Assembly (NCBI GenBank): GCA_040901775.1 | Contig: JBBDYF010000275.1 | Span: 3,433 to 67,432, forward strand | Direction of reading: 5' to 3' | Length of the DNA: 64,000 bases | From: CAYLLN01 sp040901775 | GTDB lineage: Bacteria > Planctomycetota > Planctomycetia > Pirellulales > Pirellulaceae | In this document: one piece after another, positions 7,776 to 15,919 of the stretch | Position numbering within the stretch: position 1 is the stretch's first letter | Layout: each line of letters starts with the position of its first letter | Translations under genes and position numbers: made by a program | Notes under the pieces: generated by a model | Databases searched by the model: none | Told to the model about the DNA's origin: nothing | What the model saw: the letters and a program-made list of their open reading frames with translations, nothing else

Positions 7776-7940
7776 TAGTGCTTTGTCACGACTAATAATT
7801 AGGGTGCCACGCCCACGGCACTCTTTTCAATTGACTTGCATTTCACCCTGAAGCCGTGGGCGTGCGAGCCGCACAAGGACACGCCCAGCAAGCGTGGGAC
7901 GTGGCACCCAACCCTAAAATCCAGCTGTGACAAAGCACTA
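7776..7940. mobile_element. 165-base MITE-like inverted-repeat element
   Basis: Terminal 14-base perfect inverted repeats: TAGTGCTTTGTCAC at 7776-7789 and its complement at 7927-7940. Inside, a second imperfect pair begins TTAGGGTGCCACG at 7799 and is mirrored near 7896-7917; these contain repeat family A. There is no coding capacity. The right terminus includes the TAG stop of the M32 gene (7938-7940). As a hairpin between convergent genes it could also end transcription from both sides. Confidence 0.65.
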
Positions 7941-9440
7941 GATCCCATACAGCGGCTCGAGCTTGCCGCGCAGGTGCCGCGTGAGCGGTGCGTGCGACAA
8001 AGGTTGCCCGGTCACTAACTGAACCAAATCGGCCGCGGGATAGCATTGCCCGCGGTGGTGGATCTCGCGGACCAGCCAGTTTTTCAGCGGTGCGAACTCG
8101 CCCCGGGCGAACTGCTCGTCGAGGCCTCCCAAATCGCGATCGGCCTGCTCGAAGAACTGGGCCGCGTACAAGTTGCCCAGCGAGTACGTCGGAAAGTAAC
8201 CAATGAGCGCGGCCGACCAGTGGATGTCTTGCAGGCAGCCTTCCGCGTCGTTAGCCGGCTGAATGCCAAGGTATTGGCGGTACTTTTCGCCCCAAGCGGC
8301 GGGCAACTCGCTCACAGGCAAATCGCCGGTAATCAAGGCTTGCTCGAGCTCGAAGCGGATGATGATGTGCAGGTTGTAGGTCGCCTCGTCCGCTTCCACC
8401 CGAATCAGCGACGGCTGGACCTGGTTGATCGCCCAGTACCAACTGTCGGGCGAGACACCCTGAATCGCCTCGGGAAACGAAGCCGCCAACTGCGGAAAGA
8501 AATGTTGCCAGAAGGCCCGGCTGCGGCCGACCAGGTTTTCCCACATTCGCGATTGCGACTCGTGAATGCCTAGCGACAGGCAGGTTCCCGGCGGCAGGCC
8601 GAACTGGTCGGGCCGCAGCCCTTGGTCGTAGATGCCGTGCCCTGCTTCGTGCAGGATGCCGAAAAAAGCGGAGGGAAAGAATCGCTCGTCGTAGCGGGTG
8701 GTGATTCGGCAGTCGTGCGGGCCCATGCCGCTGCAAAACGGGTGGTGGGTCACGTCGAGCCGGCCGCGCTGGAAGTCGAAGCCGATTGCCGCCGCGGCCG
8801 CTTTTCCAAATGCTTCTTGGGCGTCGCGCGGATACCTGCGCGAGAGTAACTCCACCGGCGGCTTGCGGCCCGAGTGGCCGATCGCTTGCACCAGCGGCGC
8901 CAGTTCGTCGCGCAGCGCGGCCAGCACCTGGGCGACGTCGGCCGTTTTCGCACCTGGTTCAAAGTCGTCGAGCAGCGCATCGTAGGGATGATCCGCATAG
9001 CCCAGGCATTCGGCCTGCTGACGTTTCAGCTCTAACAGCTTTTTCACATGGGGAGCAAAGCTGGCAAAGTCGTTCGCCGCGCGCGCCTTGACCCAGGCTT
9101 GTTGCCCCAGCACCGAGGCCCGCGTCAGCTCTTCGACCAGCGATTGCGGCAGCTTCACTCGCTTTTCATAGTCGCGGCGAAGCTGGCGGATCGTCGCGCC
9201 GGCGTCGCCATGCGGATCGGCGGCGAGCGGGCTGTCGGCCAGTGCCGATAGCAATTCACCCAGTCGCGGATCGGTCCGGCGGCGATGCACGAGGCCCGAG
9301 ACGAACGTCATCTGCTCGGCTCGATACTCGCCGGCCGCCAGAGGCATATAGGTCCGTTCGTCCCAGCCGAGAACCGCCTCGACCGATTCGAGCAACGCGA
9401 CTTGGCGGGCAACAGTGCAAAGTTCGTCGAACGCAGGCAT
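7938..9440 (-). CDS. M32-family metallocarboxypeptidase
   Basis: Zinc carboxypeptidase (Taq type) releasing C-terminal residues in the cytoplasm. At 500 aa it has normal family length. HEAGH at residues 264-268 supplies the zinc ligands and catalytic Glu; HESQSRMWEN at about 293-302 supplies the third ligand; HPFCSGMGPHDCRITTRY (233-250) is the family HPF...TTRY block. The start is ATG 9440 (MPAFDELC); an in-frame extension to 9491 has no family similarity. The stop codon coincides with the end of the MITE-like repeat. Confidence 0.93.
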   Translation of the reverse strand: MPAFDELCTVARQVALLESVEAVLGWDERTYMPLAAGEYRAEQMTFVSGLVHRRRTDPRLGELLSALADSPLAADPHGDAGATIRQLRRDYEKRVKLPQSLVEELTRASVLGQQAWVKARAANDFASFAPHVKKLLELKRQQAECLGYADHPYDALLDDFEPGAKTADVAQVLAALRDELAPLVQAIGHSGRKPPVELLSRRYPRDAQEAFGKAAAAAIGFDFQRGRLDVTHHPFCSGMGPHDCRITTRYDERFFPSAFFGILHEAGHGIYDQGLRPDQFGLPPGTCLSLGIHESQSRMWENLVGRSRAFWQHFFPQLAASFPEAIQGVSPDSWYWAINQVQPSLIRVEADEATYNLHIIIRFELEQALITGDLPVSELPAAWGEKYRQYLGIQPANDAEGCLQDIHWSAALIGYFPTYSLGNLYAAQFFEQADRDLGGLDEQFARGEFAPLKNWLVREIHHRGQCYPAADLVQLVTGQPLSHAPLTRHLRGKLEPLYGI

Positions 9441-9583
9441 AAACGCGCACCCAGGAAGAAAGGACCAGAGGACAAAGAACCGCCGGACCAATCAGAAAGG
9501 GGCGCAGGCGCTGCTGTCAACCGCCCCTGCATTGCCGCGGTTCGGCAGGAGCCTCGCCCTCCCGCTGCTGACAAACAGGAAGG

Positions 9584-9808
9584 CTAAAACCCGCCTCCCA
9601 GGTTCTTCTCGATCTGTTCGCTGCGGCGGTCGGTGAAGAAGCCGCTCGGCTCCGCCTCGGGATTGCGTCCGCGGGCACCGTCTCCCAGCTTGTCGCTCCA
9701 CTCGGGAAAGCCATTCCCTTTCAACGATTCGAACCAGGCGCAGCCCGGCATCGCGCCGAGAACCAGCAACATTACGGCAACGAACGGCAAGCGAAGAGAG
9801 CGCGGCAT
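9584..9808 (-). CDS. Small predicted lipoprotein
   Basis: 74-aa protein with a basic start, a hydrophobic core (LPFVAVMLLVLGAMPGC) and a likely lipobox Cys near residue 22, so probably envelope-anchored. The short mature part is charged and ends QIEKNLGGGF. Similar short lipoproteins with an R/K-x-x-QIEKNLG tail occur in planctomycetes (from memory); no function is known. It lies ~140 bases upstream of the M32 gene on the same strand. ATG 9808 is preferred over the TTG two codons earlier. Confidence 0.6.
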   Translation of the reverse strand: MPRSLRLPFVAVMLLVLGAMPGCAWFESLKGNGFPEWSDKLGDGARGRNPEAEPSGFFTDRRSEQIEKNLGGGF

Positions 9809-10031
9809 AAGCAACTCGCGACAGGCGCGGGAGAAGACAATCGGGGGCGGGACTATCGCAGAACGACCGCCCCTTGTCGAGACGACTGGAGTGGCCAGAT
9901 GTTCTCTTTCTTGGTGCTAGCATTTCAGCATTGAAGCTTTCCCCGACAGGAACCGAAAGCTAGAATAAGCCTCGCATCGACAGCAATTGATGCTCCCGCC
10001 TGATCTGCTCCTTCCCACCAGGCACCCTGCC

Positions 10032-11447
10032 ATGCACGAAGCTCAACCGACGACGCCCTGGGGCTGCCGTGAATTCCGCTCGCTTCAGCAATCCAGCCGG
10101 CGGCAAATCCTGCAAGCTGGCGCTGCGGGAATGCTGGGGCTGACGCTCCCTGGCTTACTGCAAAGCCAATCGCGAGCTTCCGACGCCCCGCCGCGGCCCG
10201 CCGGCTTTGGCAAGGCGAAGCGGTGCATCTTCTTGTTTATGTGGGGCGGACCGAGCCAGCTCGATACGTTCGACCTCAAGCCCGACGCGCCCGACACGGT
10301 GCGCGGACCGTTCAAGCCGGTGGCGACGAAAACGCCCGGCTTGTCGATCTGCGAGCACTTCAAGCAGTTGGCCACCGTGACCGACAAGCTGGCGGTGATT
10401 CGCTCGCTGGGGCACGACGACCCGGCGCATCTATCGAGCGGTCACGCGGTGGTCACCGGTCACCTGGCACCGGTAGTGCGGAGCGACGCCACGCCTCCCA
10501 GTCCCAGGGACACGCCGCACATGGGCTCGGTGCTCGCCAAGCTCCGCCCCGCGGCGACCGCCATTCCGCCCTTTGTCACCATGCCCTGGATCGCCTATCA
10601 CCCCGCCGCGCCCGGCGGGCAGGCGCCCGGTCAGCATGGAGGCTGGTTGGGCCCGGCCTACGATCCGCTGTTGGTGACCGGCGACCCGAACGACGCCAAC
10701 TGGAAAGTCCCGGCGCTCAACTTGCAGCCGGGCATTACGCCCGAGTTGCTCGCCAGCCGGCACGGGTTGCTGGCCGAGCTCGATAGCCAGCGGGCGGCGC
10801 TCGATGCGTTTGCCGCGACGGCCGCCATGACCGGTCACCAGGCGCGGGCCTTGTCGCTGCTCAGCTCGCCGGAGGTTCGCGCGGCGTTCGATCTCTCGCA
10901 AGAGCCGGCGGCGGTGCGCGATCGTTATGGCCGCAACATTCATGGTCAGTGCGTGCTGCTGGCGCGGCGGTTGATCGAGCATGGCGTGTCGCTGGTCAAC
11001 GTCAATTGGCACAACGACGGCAAGGCCTTTTGGGATACGCACGGAGATAATTTCAACCGGCACCAGAACGACCTGATTCCGCCCGCCGACCAGGCGCTCA
11101 CGGCCCTGTTGACCGATCTGTCCGAGCGCGGCCTGCTGGACGACACGATCGTCGCCTGGGTGGGCGAGTTCGGCCGCCGCCCGGAGATCAGCAACGGGAC
11201 GGGCCGCGAGCATTGGCCCTATTGCTATAGCGGCCTGCTGGCGGGGGGTGGGATTGCCGGCGGAGCGGTGTATGGCGCCAGCGACAAGCTCGCCGCGTAT
11301 CCGTCGTCGAACCCGGTCAGCCCGCAGCAATATGCCGCGACCATCTTGCACGCCTTGGGCATTCCGCCCGACCAGGTGCTGCCCGATCCCGCCGGCCGGC
11401 CGCACTCGATCTACGCCGGCCAGCCGATCGAGGCGCTGTTCACGTAA
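10032..11447 (+). CDS. DUF1501 protein with twin-arginine leader
   Basis: Exported sulfatase/alkaline-phosphatase-fold protein (DUF1501), abundant in planctomycetes and usually paired with a PSCyt1/DUF1549/DUF1553 partner. 471 aa from ATG 10032; in-frame TTG 9987 and ATG 9990 are alternatives. The leader has SRRQILQAGAAGMLGLTLPG, a twin-arginine signal. Family blocks visible include FLFMWGGPSQLDTFDLKP near residues 66-83, the VNVNWHNDGKAFWDTHGDNF block (about 327-346) and VAWVGEFGRRPEI (about 375-387). No PSD1 partner is adjacent, so this copy is an orphan. Its stop is 10 bases from a convergent gene. Confidence 0.9.
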   Translation: MHEAQPTTPWGCREFRSLQQSSRRQILQAGAAGMLGLTLPGLLQSQSRASDAPPRPAGFGKAKRCIFLFMWGGPSQLDTFDLKPDAPDTVRGPFKPVATKTPGLSICEHFKQLATVTDKLAVIRSLGHDDPAHLSSGHAVVTGHLAPVVRSDATPPSPRDTPHMGSVLAKLRPAATAIPPFVTMPWIAYHPAAPGGQAPGQHGGWLGPAYDPLLVTGDPNDANWKVPALNLQPGITPELLASRHGLLAELDSQRAALDAFAATAAMTGHQARALSLLSSPEVRAAFDLSQEPAAVRDRYGRNIHGQCVLLARRLIEHGVSLVNVNWHNDGKAFWDTHGDNFNRHQNDLIPPADQALTALLTDLSERGLLDDTIVAWVGEFGRRPEISNGTGREHWPYCYSGLLAGGGIAGGAVYGASDKLAAYPSSNPVSPQQYAATILHALGIPPDQVLPDPAGRPHSIYAGQPIEALFT

Positions 11448-11457
11448 GAACGCAACG

Positions 11458-11742
11458 CTAGCCCGACTTCGACGGCTTGCCCGAAGCGCCCTTCGACTTG
11501 GTCCGCTTGTTGTCGGTGCGAAACGCGCGCTTCGTCTGGCCGACGATTCCCGCCGTCCGGCTGCCGACGCGGGCATGCTCGCCCTTGCCTTCAAAGTTGC
11601 CGAGCCGCCGCTCGGTGTCCTGCTCGTGTCCCGGCAAGCCTGAGCGTTCGGCCTTCACATCGGCCTGGGGCACGACATTGAGCGTCCGCCTTTTGACCGA
11701 AGACTTGACCGTGGAATTAGTCGGTTTTTTCTTGTTCGCCAT
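11458..11742 (-). CDS. Small basic conserved protein, function unknown
   Basis: 94-aa, Lys/Arg-rich, probably disordered soluble protein opening MANKKKPTNS and ending in Lys/Ser-rich sequence. The core GLPGHEQDTERRLGNFEGKGEHARVGSR is unusually Gly/charge patterned; I recognise it as a recurring hypothetical type but not a function. ATG 11742 is supported by AAAGGAG eight bases upstream, which rules out the longer reading frame to 11856. Its basic, low-complexity nature would suit nucleic-acid binding or stress roles, but that is only a guess. Confidence 0.65.
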   Translation of the reverse strand: MANKKKPTNSTVKSSVKRRTLNVVPQADVKAERSGLPGHEQDTERRLGNFEGKGEHARVGSRTAGIVGQTKRAFRTDNKRTKSKGASGKPSKSG

Positions 11743-11856
11743 GGAATTGGCTCCTTTGTCGAAGGCGTGGTGGGCAATCGCGCTGCGAGTGTTCGAGCGG
11801 GCTGCATACCGCAAGAGGAGCAATTCTGATGCCGCCGGCGCGATCCAGGCCGGCAA

Positions 11857-12486
11857 CTAACCGCAGACCGACCAGATCCACAAGCCGACCAGCGCTACCG
11901 ACGCGCCGAGCCAGGCATTGTGTTCGTGATTTTTGCGCCACTGGGCCAGCGACCAGCCGTCGGCGGTGGGCAGCTTCAGCCGAGGTACGAAGCGCGGCAC
12001 GCGGGCCGCATACGCCGGCCACTCGTCGGGGAAGAACCTGGCGAGCACCTGCTCTTCGTCCCGCACGGCAAGCCAATACAGAACGACCGTGGGACCGACG
12101 ACAAACGCCAGCATCAGCGGATCGGCCAGCAGCGTGCAGAAGCCGGCCATCATCAAGAACGTGCCGACGTACAGCGGATTGCGAACCATCGCATAAGGTC
12201 CGATCGTAACCAACTCTTTGACTTTGCGGAGCGTCCCGGCCGCCCAACTGCGGACCAGCAAGCCAGACAGCAACAAAGCCAATCCGGTGGCCACCAGCGG
12301 GTCGGCCACGTTCAGCACGTTGCGCGGGCGAGTGCGCATTACGAACAGATCGACCAACACCAACAGCGTGAACAGCACCATGCTGATGGCAACCCGGCGC
12401 TCGATCAGCAGGACGTGAATGCGGTTCGCCAGAGTCGGAGCAGCGGTCGAGTCCTCGGGCAGCCGGGCAGCAATATGCGTGGCCAT
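11857..12486 (-). CDS. Isoprenylcysteine carboxyl methyltransferase-family membrane protein
   Basis: 209-aa integral membrane methyltransferase-like protein of the ICMT/PEMT superfamily; substrate unknown. At least four hydrophobic helices are visible. The diagnostic C-terminal half contains GPYAMVRNPLYVGTFLMMAG (about 117-136) and RDEEQVLARFFPDEWPAYAARVPRFVPR, the SAM-binding and conserved RFxPR-type region. The last ~30 residues add one further helix (ASVALVGLWIWSVCG). ATG 12486 is chosen because the upstream 33 codons look like untranslated sequence. Confidence 0.8.
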   Translation of the reverse strand: MATHIAARLPEDSTAAPTLANRIHVLLIERRVAISMVLFTLLVLVDLFVMRTRPRNVLNVADPLVATGLALLLSGLLVRSWAAGTLRKVKELVTIGPYAMVRNPLYVGTFLMMAGFCTLLADPLMLAFVVGPTVVLYWLAVRDEEQVLARFFPDEWPAYAARVPRFVPRLKLPTADGWSLAQWRKNHEHNAWLGASVALVGLWIWSVCG

Positions 12487-12675
12487 GAGTCGGTGTGGCA
12501 AAGGTAGGCGGGGCCGATTGGGCAAAGACGAGCCGATCCTATATCGGCGATTTGCCTTGCTGGCAATGACAACTTCATCCTCCAAACGATTTCGCTGCTG
12601 GCGCTGCTAGCAGAGTGGCTCGAGCAAGCGGTCAAGATTTCGGAACACTAAAAACGAAATGATTCTCTGCGTTTA

Positions 12676-13467
12676 CTAAGAAAAAAGACTCGGCTCTTCC
12701 TTCGGCGGCCAAAAGACACCAAGGACCAGCCAGACGTTATATGGGAAGTGAGTGCCCATGAAGAACCGCGTGTTTTTCTTGGGACCACAGAGCTCCGTAA
12801 GGAACTTGCTGCGGACGCTCTCCGCCGCGGCCTCGTCCGAACCGAGTCGCGCGCTCTCCTTTAGAAACAATGCGCCCAATTCCCAATCCTCACACATCGC
12901 CGTGTGTGGCTTGTCGCTGTCCTCGCACTGAAAAACGTAATGAAAACTGTACGGCAGCTTTCGGAGTGGTTTCTGAGACGGACCGAATAATGTTTGCTGC
13001 TGAAATAACCGCTTCCACTCCGGCTTCCAGTCCGGTTCTTCAGCTTCACGAATCTCCATGTCGAGCACTTGGGCGGGCCTGACAATGCCAAGCGAGGTTT
13101 TATCGCGCTCGTACCCTGCCTTCCACTGGTTCAACGTGCTGTGCGGCATTGAATCGATAATTCGACGCCGTTCCTGCCATTCATGTTTCGTCGAGAGCGG
13201 CTCACCAATAAGCTGGATTGAGTCCAATTCGGGTCGGCGGCTCTCCTTGCGCCTGTCATTCCCAGCCCCGGTTGCTGAAAGCTCAACCTCGATCCATTGG
13301 TACTTCTTAAACCGCTGATGGGTTGGGCGGTAACGGTAATCGACCGGGTAGAGCCGAACCCACTCTAGCGATTCGGTGACGCCTGCAGTGCAAACGAGTT
13401 CCTGATAACCCCGAGACGGATGCGGGTAGGTCATCACTGTGATGAGCACCTTCGTTTTCTCGCTCAT
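12676..13467 (-). CDS. Unknown protein coupled to the DUF488 fusion
   Basis: 263-aa soluble protein, no signal or membrane segment. Conserved-looking blocks are an N-terminal VLITVMTYPHPSRGYQELVC (about 7-26), GVTESLEWVRLYPVDYRYR (29-47), LGIVRPAQVLDMEI (125-138), HTAMCEDWELGALFLKE (about 188-204) and the C-terminal FFMGTHFPYNVWLVLGVFWPP. I do not recognise a named domain. Its ATG overlaps the stop of the DUF488 gene by four bases, so the two are translated together. GC is visibly lower than in flanking genes, suggesting acquisition as a cassette. A role in nucleotide or nucleic-acid sensing or defence is speculation. Confidence 0.75.
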   Translation of the reverse strand: MSEKTKVLITVMTYPHPSRGYQELVCTAGVTESLEWVRLYPVDYRYRPTHQRFKKYQWIEVELSATGAGNDRRKESRRPELDSIQLIGEPLSTKHEWQERRRIIDSMPHSTLNQWKAGYERDKTSLGIVRPAQVLDMEIREAEEPDWKPEWKRLFQQQTLFGPSQKPLRKLPYSFHYVFQCEDSDKPHTAMCEDWELGALFLKESARLGSDEAAAESVRSKFLTELCGPKKNTRFFMGTHFPYNVWLVLGVFWPPKEEPSLFS

Positions 13468-14327
13468 GGCCGAGGCTCCAAGTGAACGACCGGAAGTCCT
13501 GTCCTTTCGGCCACCTCAGACGCCAACCGACTTCGGTGACAGAAGCAGGGATCAGCCTCCATGCAAACAAGAACACTGGGACTCTCGACGATCAGACGAG
13601 CGACTCGTTCTACCGCCACGTTTTCGGACGTCAATGTGTTCCTCTCGTAACTTTCGAACAGCATCGAGTAGTCAGCCGGCGATTCAAGTGACTGCCGTTG
13701 ATCCGATGCTATCCCAAGCTCCGGCACATGCTCGTAGCAAATGCCAATCAAGCCGCATAGCCTATTTAGAGTACTTTTGTGAAAGCCGTATCGCCGAGCC
13801 ACAGGATTTCTCCGCACATCCACGAGTCGCGAGATGCCGCTTTGGACGAGCAAATTCAAGAAGCCGTCCACTTGCAGTCCCTCGTAGCCCGCCGTGTACA
13901 CCATCGGTTCAGCGGATGGCCGTGGAGCCAATCGCTCGCGTTTACTGTTCACAGTGAACGCAGGATAGCTCCGGTACACATAGTTCATGAGCTCGTTGAT
14001 TGGCTTCAACGAAAGGCGACGCACAACGCGATCAATATCTCGACTAACCGCGGCGGGTAAAGTATCGCGATTGCATGGAGTTCTTCCCAATTTCCATGCG
14101 TTGTCGCTTTCATTGATGTAGCCCTCTGCGATCAATGTCTCGACCTCTCGGACCAATGCGAAGGAATAGGGACCGTAGTGGTACGGAACGAAGTCGTAGA
14201 AGGACGGACCTCCGTTGGTCCCGGTCTCCTGCCTAAGTACGAACGCCCATTTGGTGAGTTCAAGCCTGGAGACCGGACGGCGAGCCCGATGGAGCATCTC
14301 CATCAGGACTTTCTGTCTATTCAACAT
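13464..14327 (-). CDS. DUF488 protein with N-terminal YwgA/Panacea-like domain
   Basis: 287-aa fusion. Residues about 1-75 (RPVSRLELTKWAFVL...FVPYHYGPYSFALVREVETL) resemble the winged-helix YwgA/Panacea type found in antitoxins and prophage genes. Residues about 140-287 are a DUF488 domain: YTAGYEGLQVDGFLNLLV, SRLVDVRRNP, YEHVPELGI and the C-terminal VCMEADPCFCHRSRLASEV with the conserved CHRS. DUF488 has no established biochemical role. The stop overlaps the next gene's start (ATGA), and the gene has its own AT-rich upstream stretch and hairpin, marking a two-gene cassette. Confidence 0.8.
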   Translation of the reverse strand: MLNRQKVLMEMLHRARRPVSRLELTKWAFVLRQETGTNGGPSFYDFVPYHYGPYSFALVREVETLIAEGYINESDNAWKLGRTPCNRDTLPAAVSRDIDRVVRRLSLKPINELMNYVYRSYPAFTVNSKRERLAPRPSAEPMVYTAGYEGLQVDGFLNLLVQSGISRLVDVRRNPVARRYGFHKSTLNRLCGLIGICYEHVPELGIASDQRQSLESPADYSMLFESYERNTLTSENVAVERVARLIVESPSVLVCMEADPCFCHRSRLASEVAERTGLPVVHLEPRP

Positions 14328-14348
14328 GGAGTGAGGCTTCCTGCCGTG

Positions 14349-14370
14349 CCGGAGCCGCCATGTGCTCCGG
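14349..14370. promoter_or_regulatory. Stem-loop in the 5' leader of the DUF488 cassette
   Basis: CCGGAGC (14349-14355) pairs perfectly with GCTCCGG (14364-14370) across an 8-base loop, 22 bases ahead of the DUF488 start. A TACAAT-like -10 on the minus strand lies at 14374-14379 in AT-rich DNA, without a clear -35. Confidence 0.4.
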
Positions 14371-14405
14371 GAAATTGTAAATGGAAAAACAATATTGAGA
14401 GCATC

Positions 14406-15431
14406 TTACGTCAGCCCAAAGGCCTTTTGCATTTGCTCGCGAACCGTCGTTAGCCGCTCCAAGTCGCCGCCGCCGACCTCGGCCGTGGTCCAGCCGGTGA
14501 AGCCGATTTCGTCGAGTCCCTTTTGCACTTCGCCCCACGGCAGGTCGTCGTCGGCAGAGGTGATATCGACGAACTTGTTCTGCTTCCGGCTGAAGCCCTT
14601 CACGTCGAGCTTCACCGCCCGGCGGCCGAACGCCTTCAGCCAGTCGCGCGGCTGGCCGTACTTCCAGTGGTTGCCGATGTCGTAATACATGCCGACCCAA
14701 GGGCTATTGAAGCTATCGACAAACTGGATGAACCGCTCGGGCGACTGATCGGGAGGGGCGTCGTGATCGTAGTGCATCTTGTTCCAAACATTCTCGAACA
14801 AGATCGGCTGCCCCAGCGAAGCCGCTAGCGGAATCAGTTTTTTAATCTCTTGCCGGGCGCGCTCGTCAATCTCGTCGGCCGGGCCGTCGTCGCCGCGCCC
14901 CACCACGATCAACACACCGTTGCCCCCCGCCGCGTGCGAAACGCGAATGCAATGCTCGATGTTCGCCACCCCTTTGGCCCGCTCCTCGGCATTGGCACTG
15001 GTGAGCCGCTGGTTCCAGTGGGCGTGGTTAATCGCGTTGTGAACGAAGACGCCCGATTGCTGCACCGCCGCGCGAGCCTCGGCGGCTGTGAACGAGCCCG
15101 CCTCGTCGAAATCGACCCCGTCGAACCCCGCCTCGGCCGCCAGCTTCAGCCGCTCGACCAGCGACAGCTTCTTCCCTTCGACCTCTTTGGCGATCATCCC
15201 CAGCTTGCACGACAGCAGGATTCGCTTGCCCTCCGGCGGGGCAATGATCCCCCGCACTGGCTCGCTTGTCGGCTCCTGGCTGTAGGCTAACTGAGCAGCG
15301 ACCGCCGCTCCCAGGGCAGCGGCACCGGCAGCCAGAAAAGAACGTCGGCCGGTGGAAATTGGACGATCGGTAATTGTGTCCTTAGCGACGCTTCGCAGAA
15401 GCGTGTCCTGAAATGTGGTCTGGTGCTTCAT
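14406..15431 (-). CDS. Tat-exported sugar phosphate isomerase/epimerase-like TIM-barrel protein
   Basis: 341-aa protein of the xylose-isomerase-like TIM-barrel superfamily; exact substrate unknown. A twin-arginine leader GRRSFLAAGAAALGAAVAAQ (about 28-47) implies export as a folded, probably metal-bound enzyme. Barrel landmarks are AAEAGFDGVDFDEAG, VFVHNAINHAHW, PILFENVWNKMHYDH and WVGMYYDIGNHWKYGQP, with His/Asp/Glu residues suited to metal binding. The 27 residues before the leader are unusual: LLRSVAK is encoded by palindromic repeat family D, apparently inserted in frame. Confidence 0.85.
   Translation of the reverse strand: MKHQTTFQDTLLRSVAKDTITDRPISTGRRSFLAAGAAALGAAVAAQLAYSQEPTSEPVRGIIAPPEGKRILLSCKLGMIAKEVEGKKLSLVERLKLAAEAGFDGVDFDEAGSFTAAEARAAVQQSGVFVHNAINHAHWNQRLTSANAEERAKGVANIEHCIRVSHAAGGNGVLIVVGRGDDGPADEIDERARQEIKKLIPLAASLGQPILFENVWNKMHYDHDAPPDQSPERFIQFVDSFNSPWVGMYYDIGNHWKYGQPRDWLKAFGRRAVKLDVKGFSRKQNKFVDITSADDDLPWGEVQKGLDEIGFTGWTTAEVGGGDLERLTTVREQMQKAFGLT
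15381..15404 (-). repeat. Palindromic repeat family D inside a coding region
   Basis: 24 bases beginning CTTAGCGACGCTTCG on the plus strand, with arms ACGCTTC/GAAGCGT around GCA. Identical over 24 bases to 58701-58724. GTGTCC occurs on both sides (15376-15381 and 15403-15408), which resembles a target duplication. Confidence 0.85.
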
Positions 15432-15919
15432 CGTTCGAACTCCGCGGGGCTGGTTTTGCTAATCGCTGGTCGGTTTTTTTCGCCGAGCCGTTTCGCTTAT
15501 AGTATTGCAAGTCTTGTCGGCAAAAGCACTTGGGGTTTCGCTAATCGACTTCGGCCGGGGTTTTGTTAATCAGGGTGATTAGCCTAATTCGCCTCTACGA
15601 GCGACTCAGGGACCAGCCAGGCTCCCCGCCGACGGCCCTTCGGCCAGCCCTAAATATATCGTTTGTACACAAGTGTGTCAATGCCCACTTTGGAGGGTCC
15701 CCGTCATGCCGTAGCGGGCCAGGGTGGTGGGAGCCAGCGAGAACCAGACAAAGCGGCGCGGAGGGTGGAGAGAAGTCTGGCAAAATCGAGTGCAAGTGAT
15801 TTTGAAGGTGTGGCCAAATCCGAACCGCTAAACGATCAGCCGCTCAGCGGGTAGAATTTAAGCGCGATCGAGAGCGATCGTTCCGCGCTCGAGTCAACCA
15901 CCCCGTTACCCGCTTTATC
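15432..15919. other. 488-base gene-free region between divergent genes
   Basis: No supported coding frame. It separates the exported TIM-barrel gene (minus) from hemQ (plus). It holds one reasonable minus-strand promoter (separate entry). A short inverted repeat is visible near the hemQ side (CGATCG...CGATCG, 15864-15880). Nothing else is recognisable. Confidence 0.5.
15496..15523 (-). promoter_or_regulatory. Promoter of the exported TIM-barrel gene
   Basis: On the minus strand TTGCCG (15523-15518), 16 bases, TATAAG (15501-15496), about 65 bases ahead of the start codon at 15431. Confidence 0.45.
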
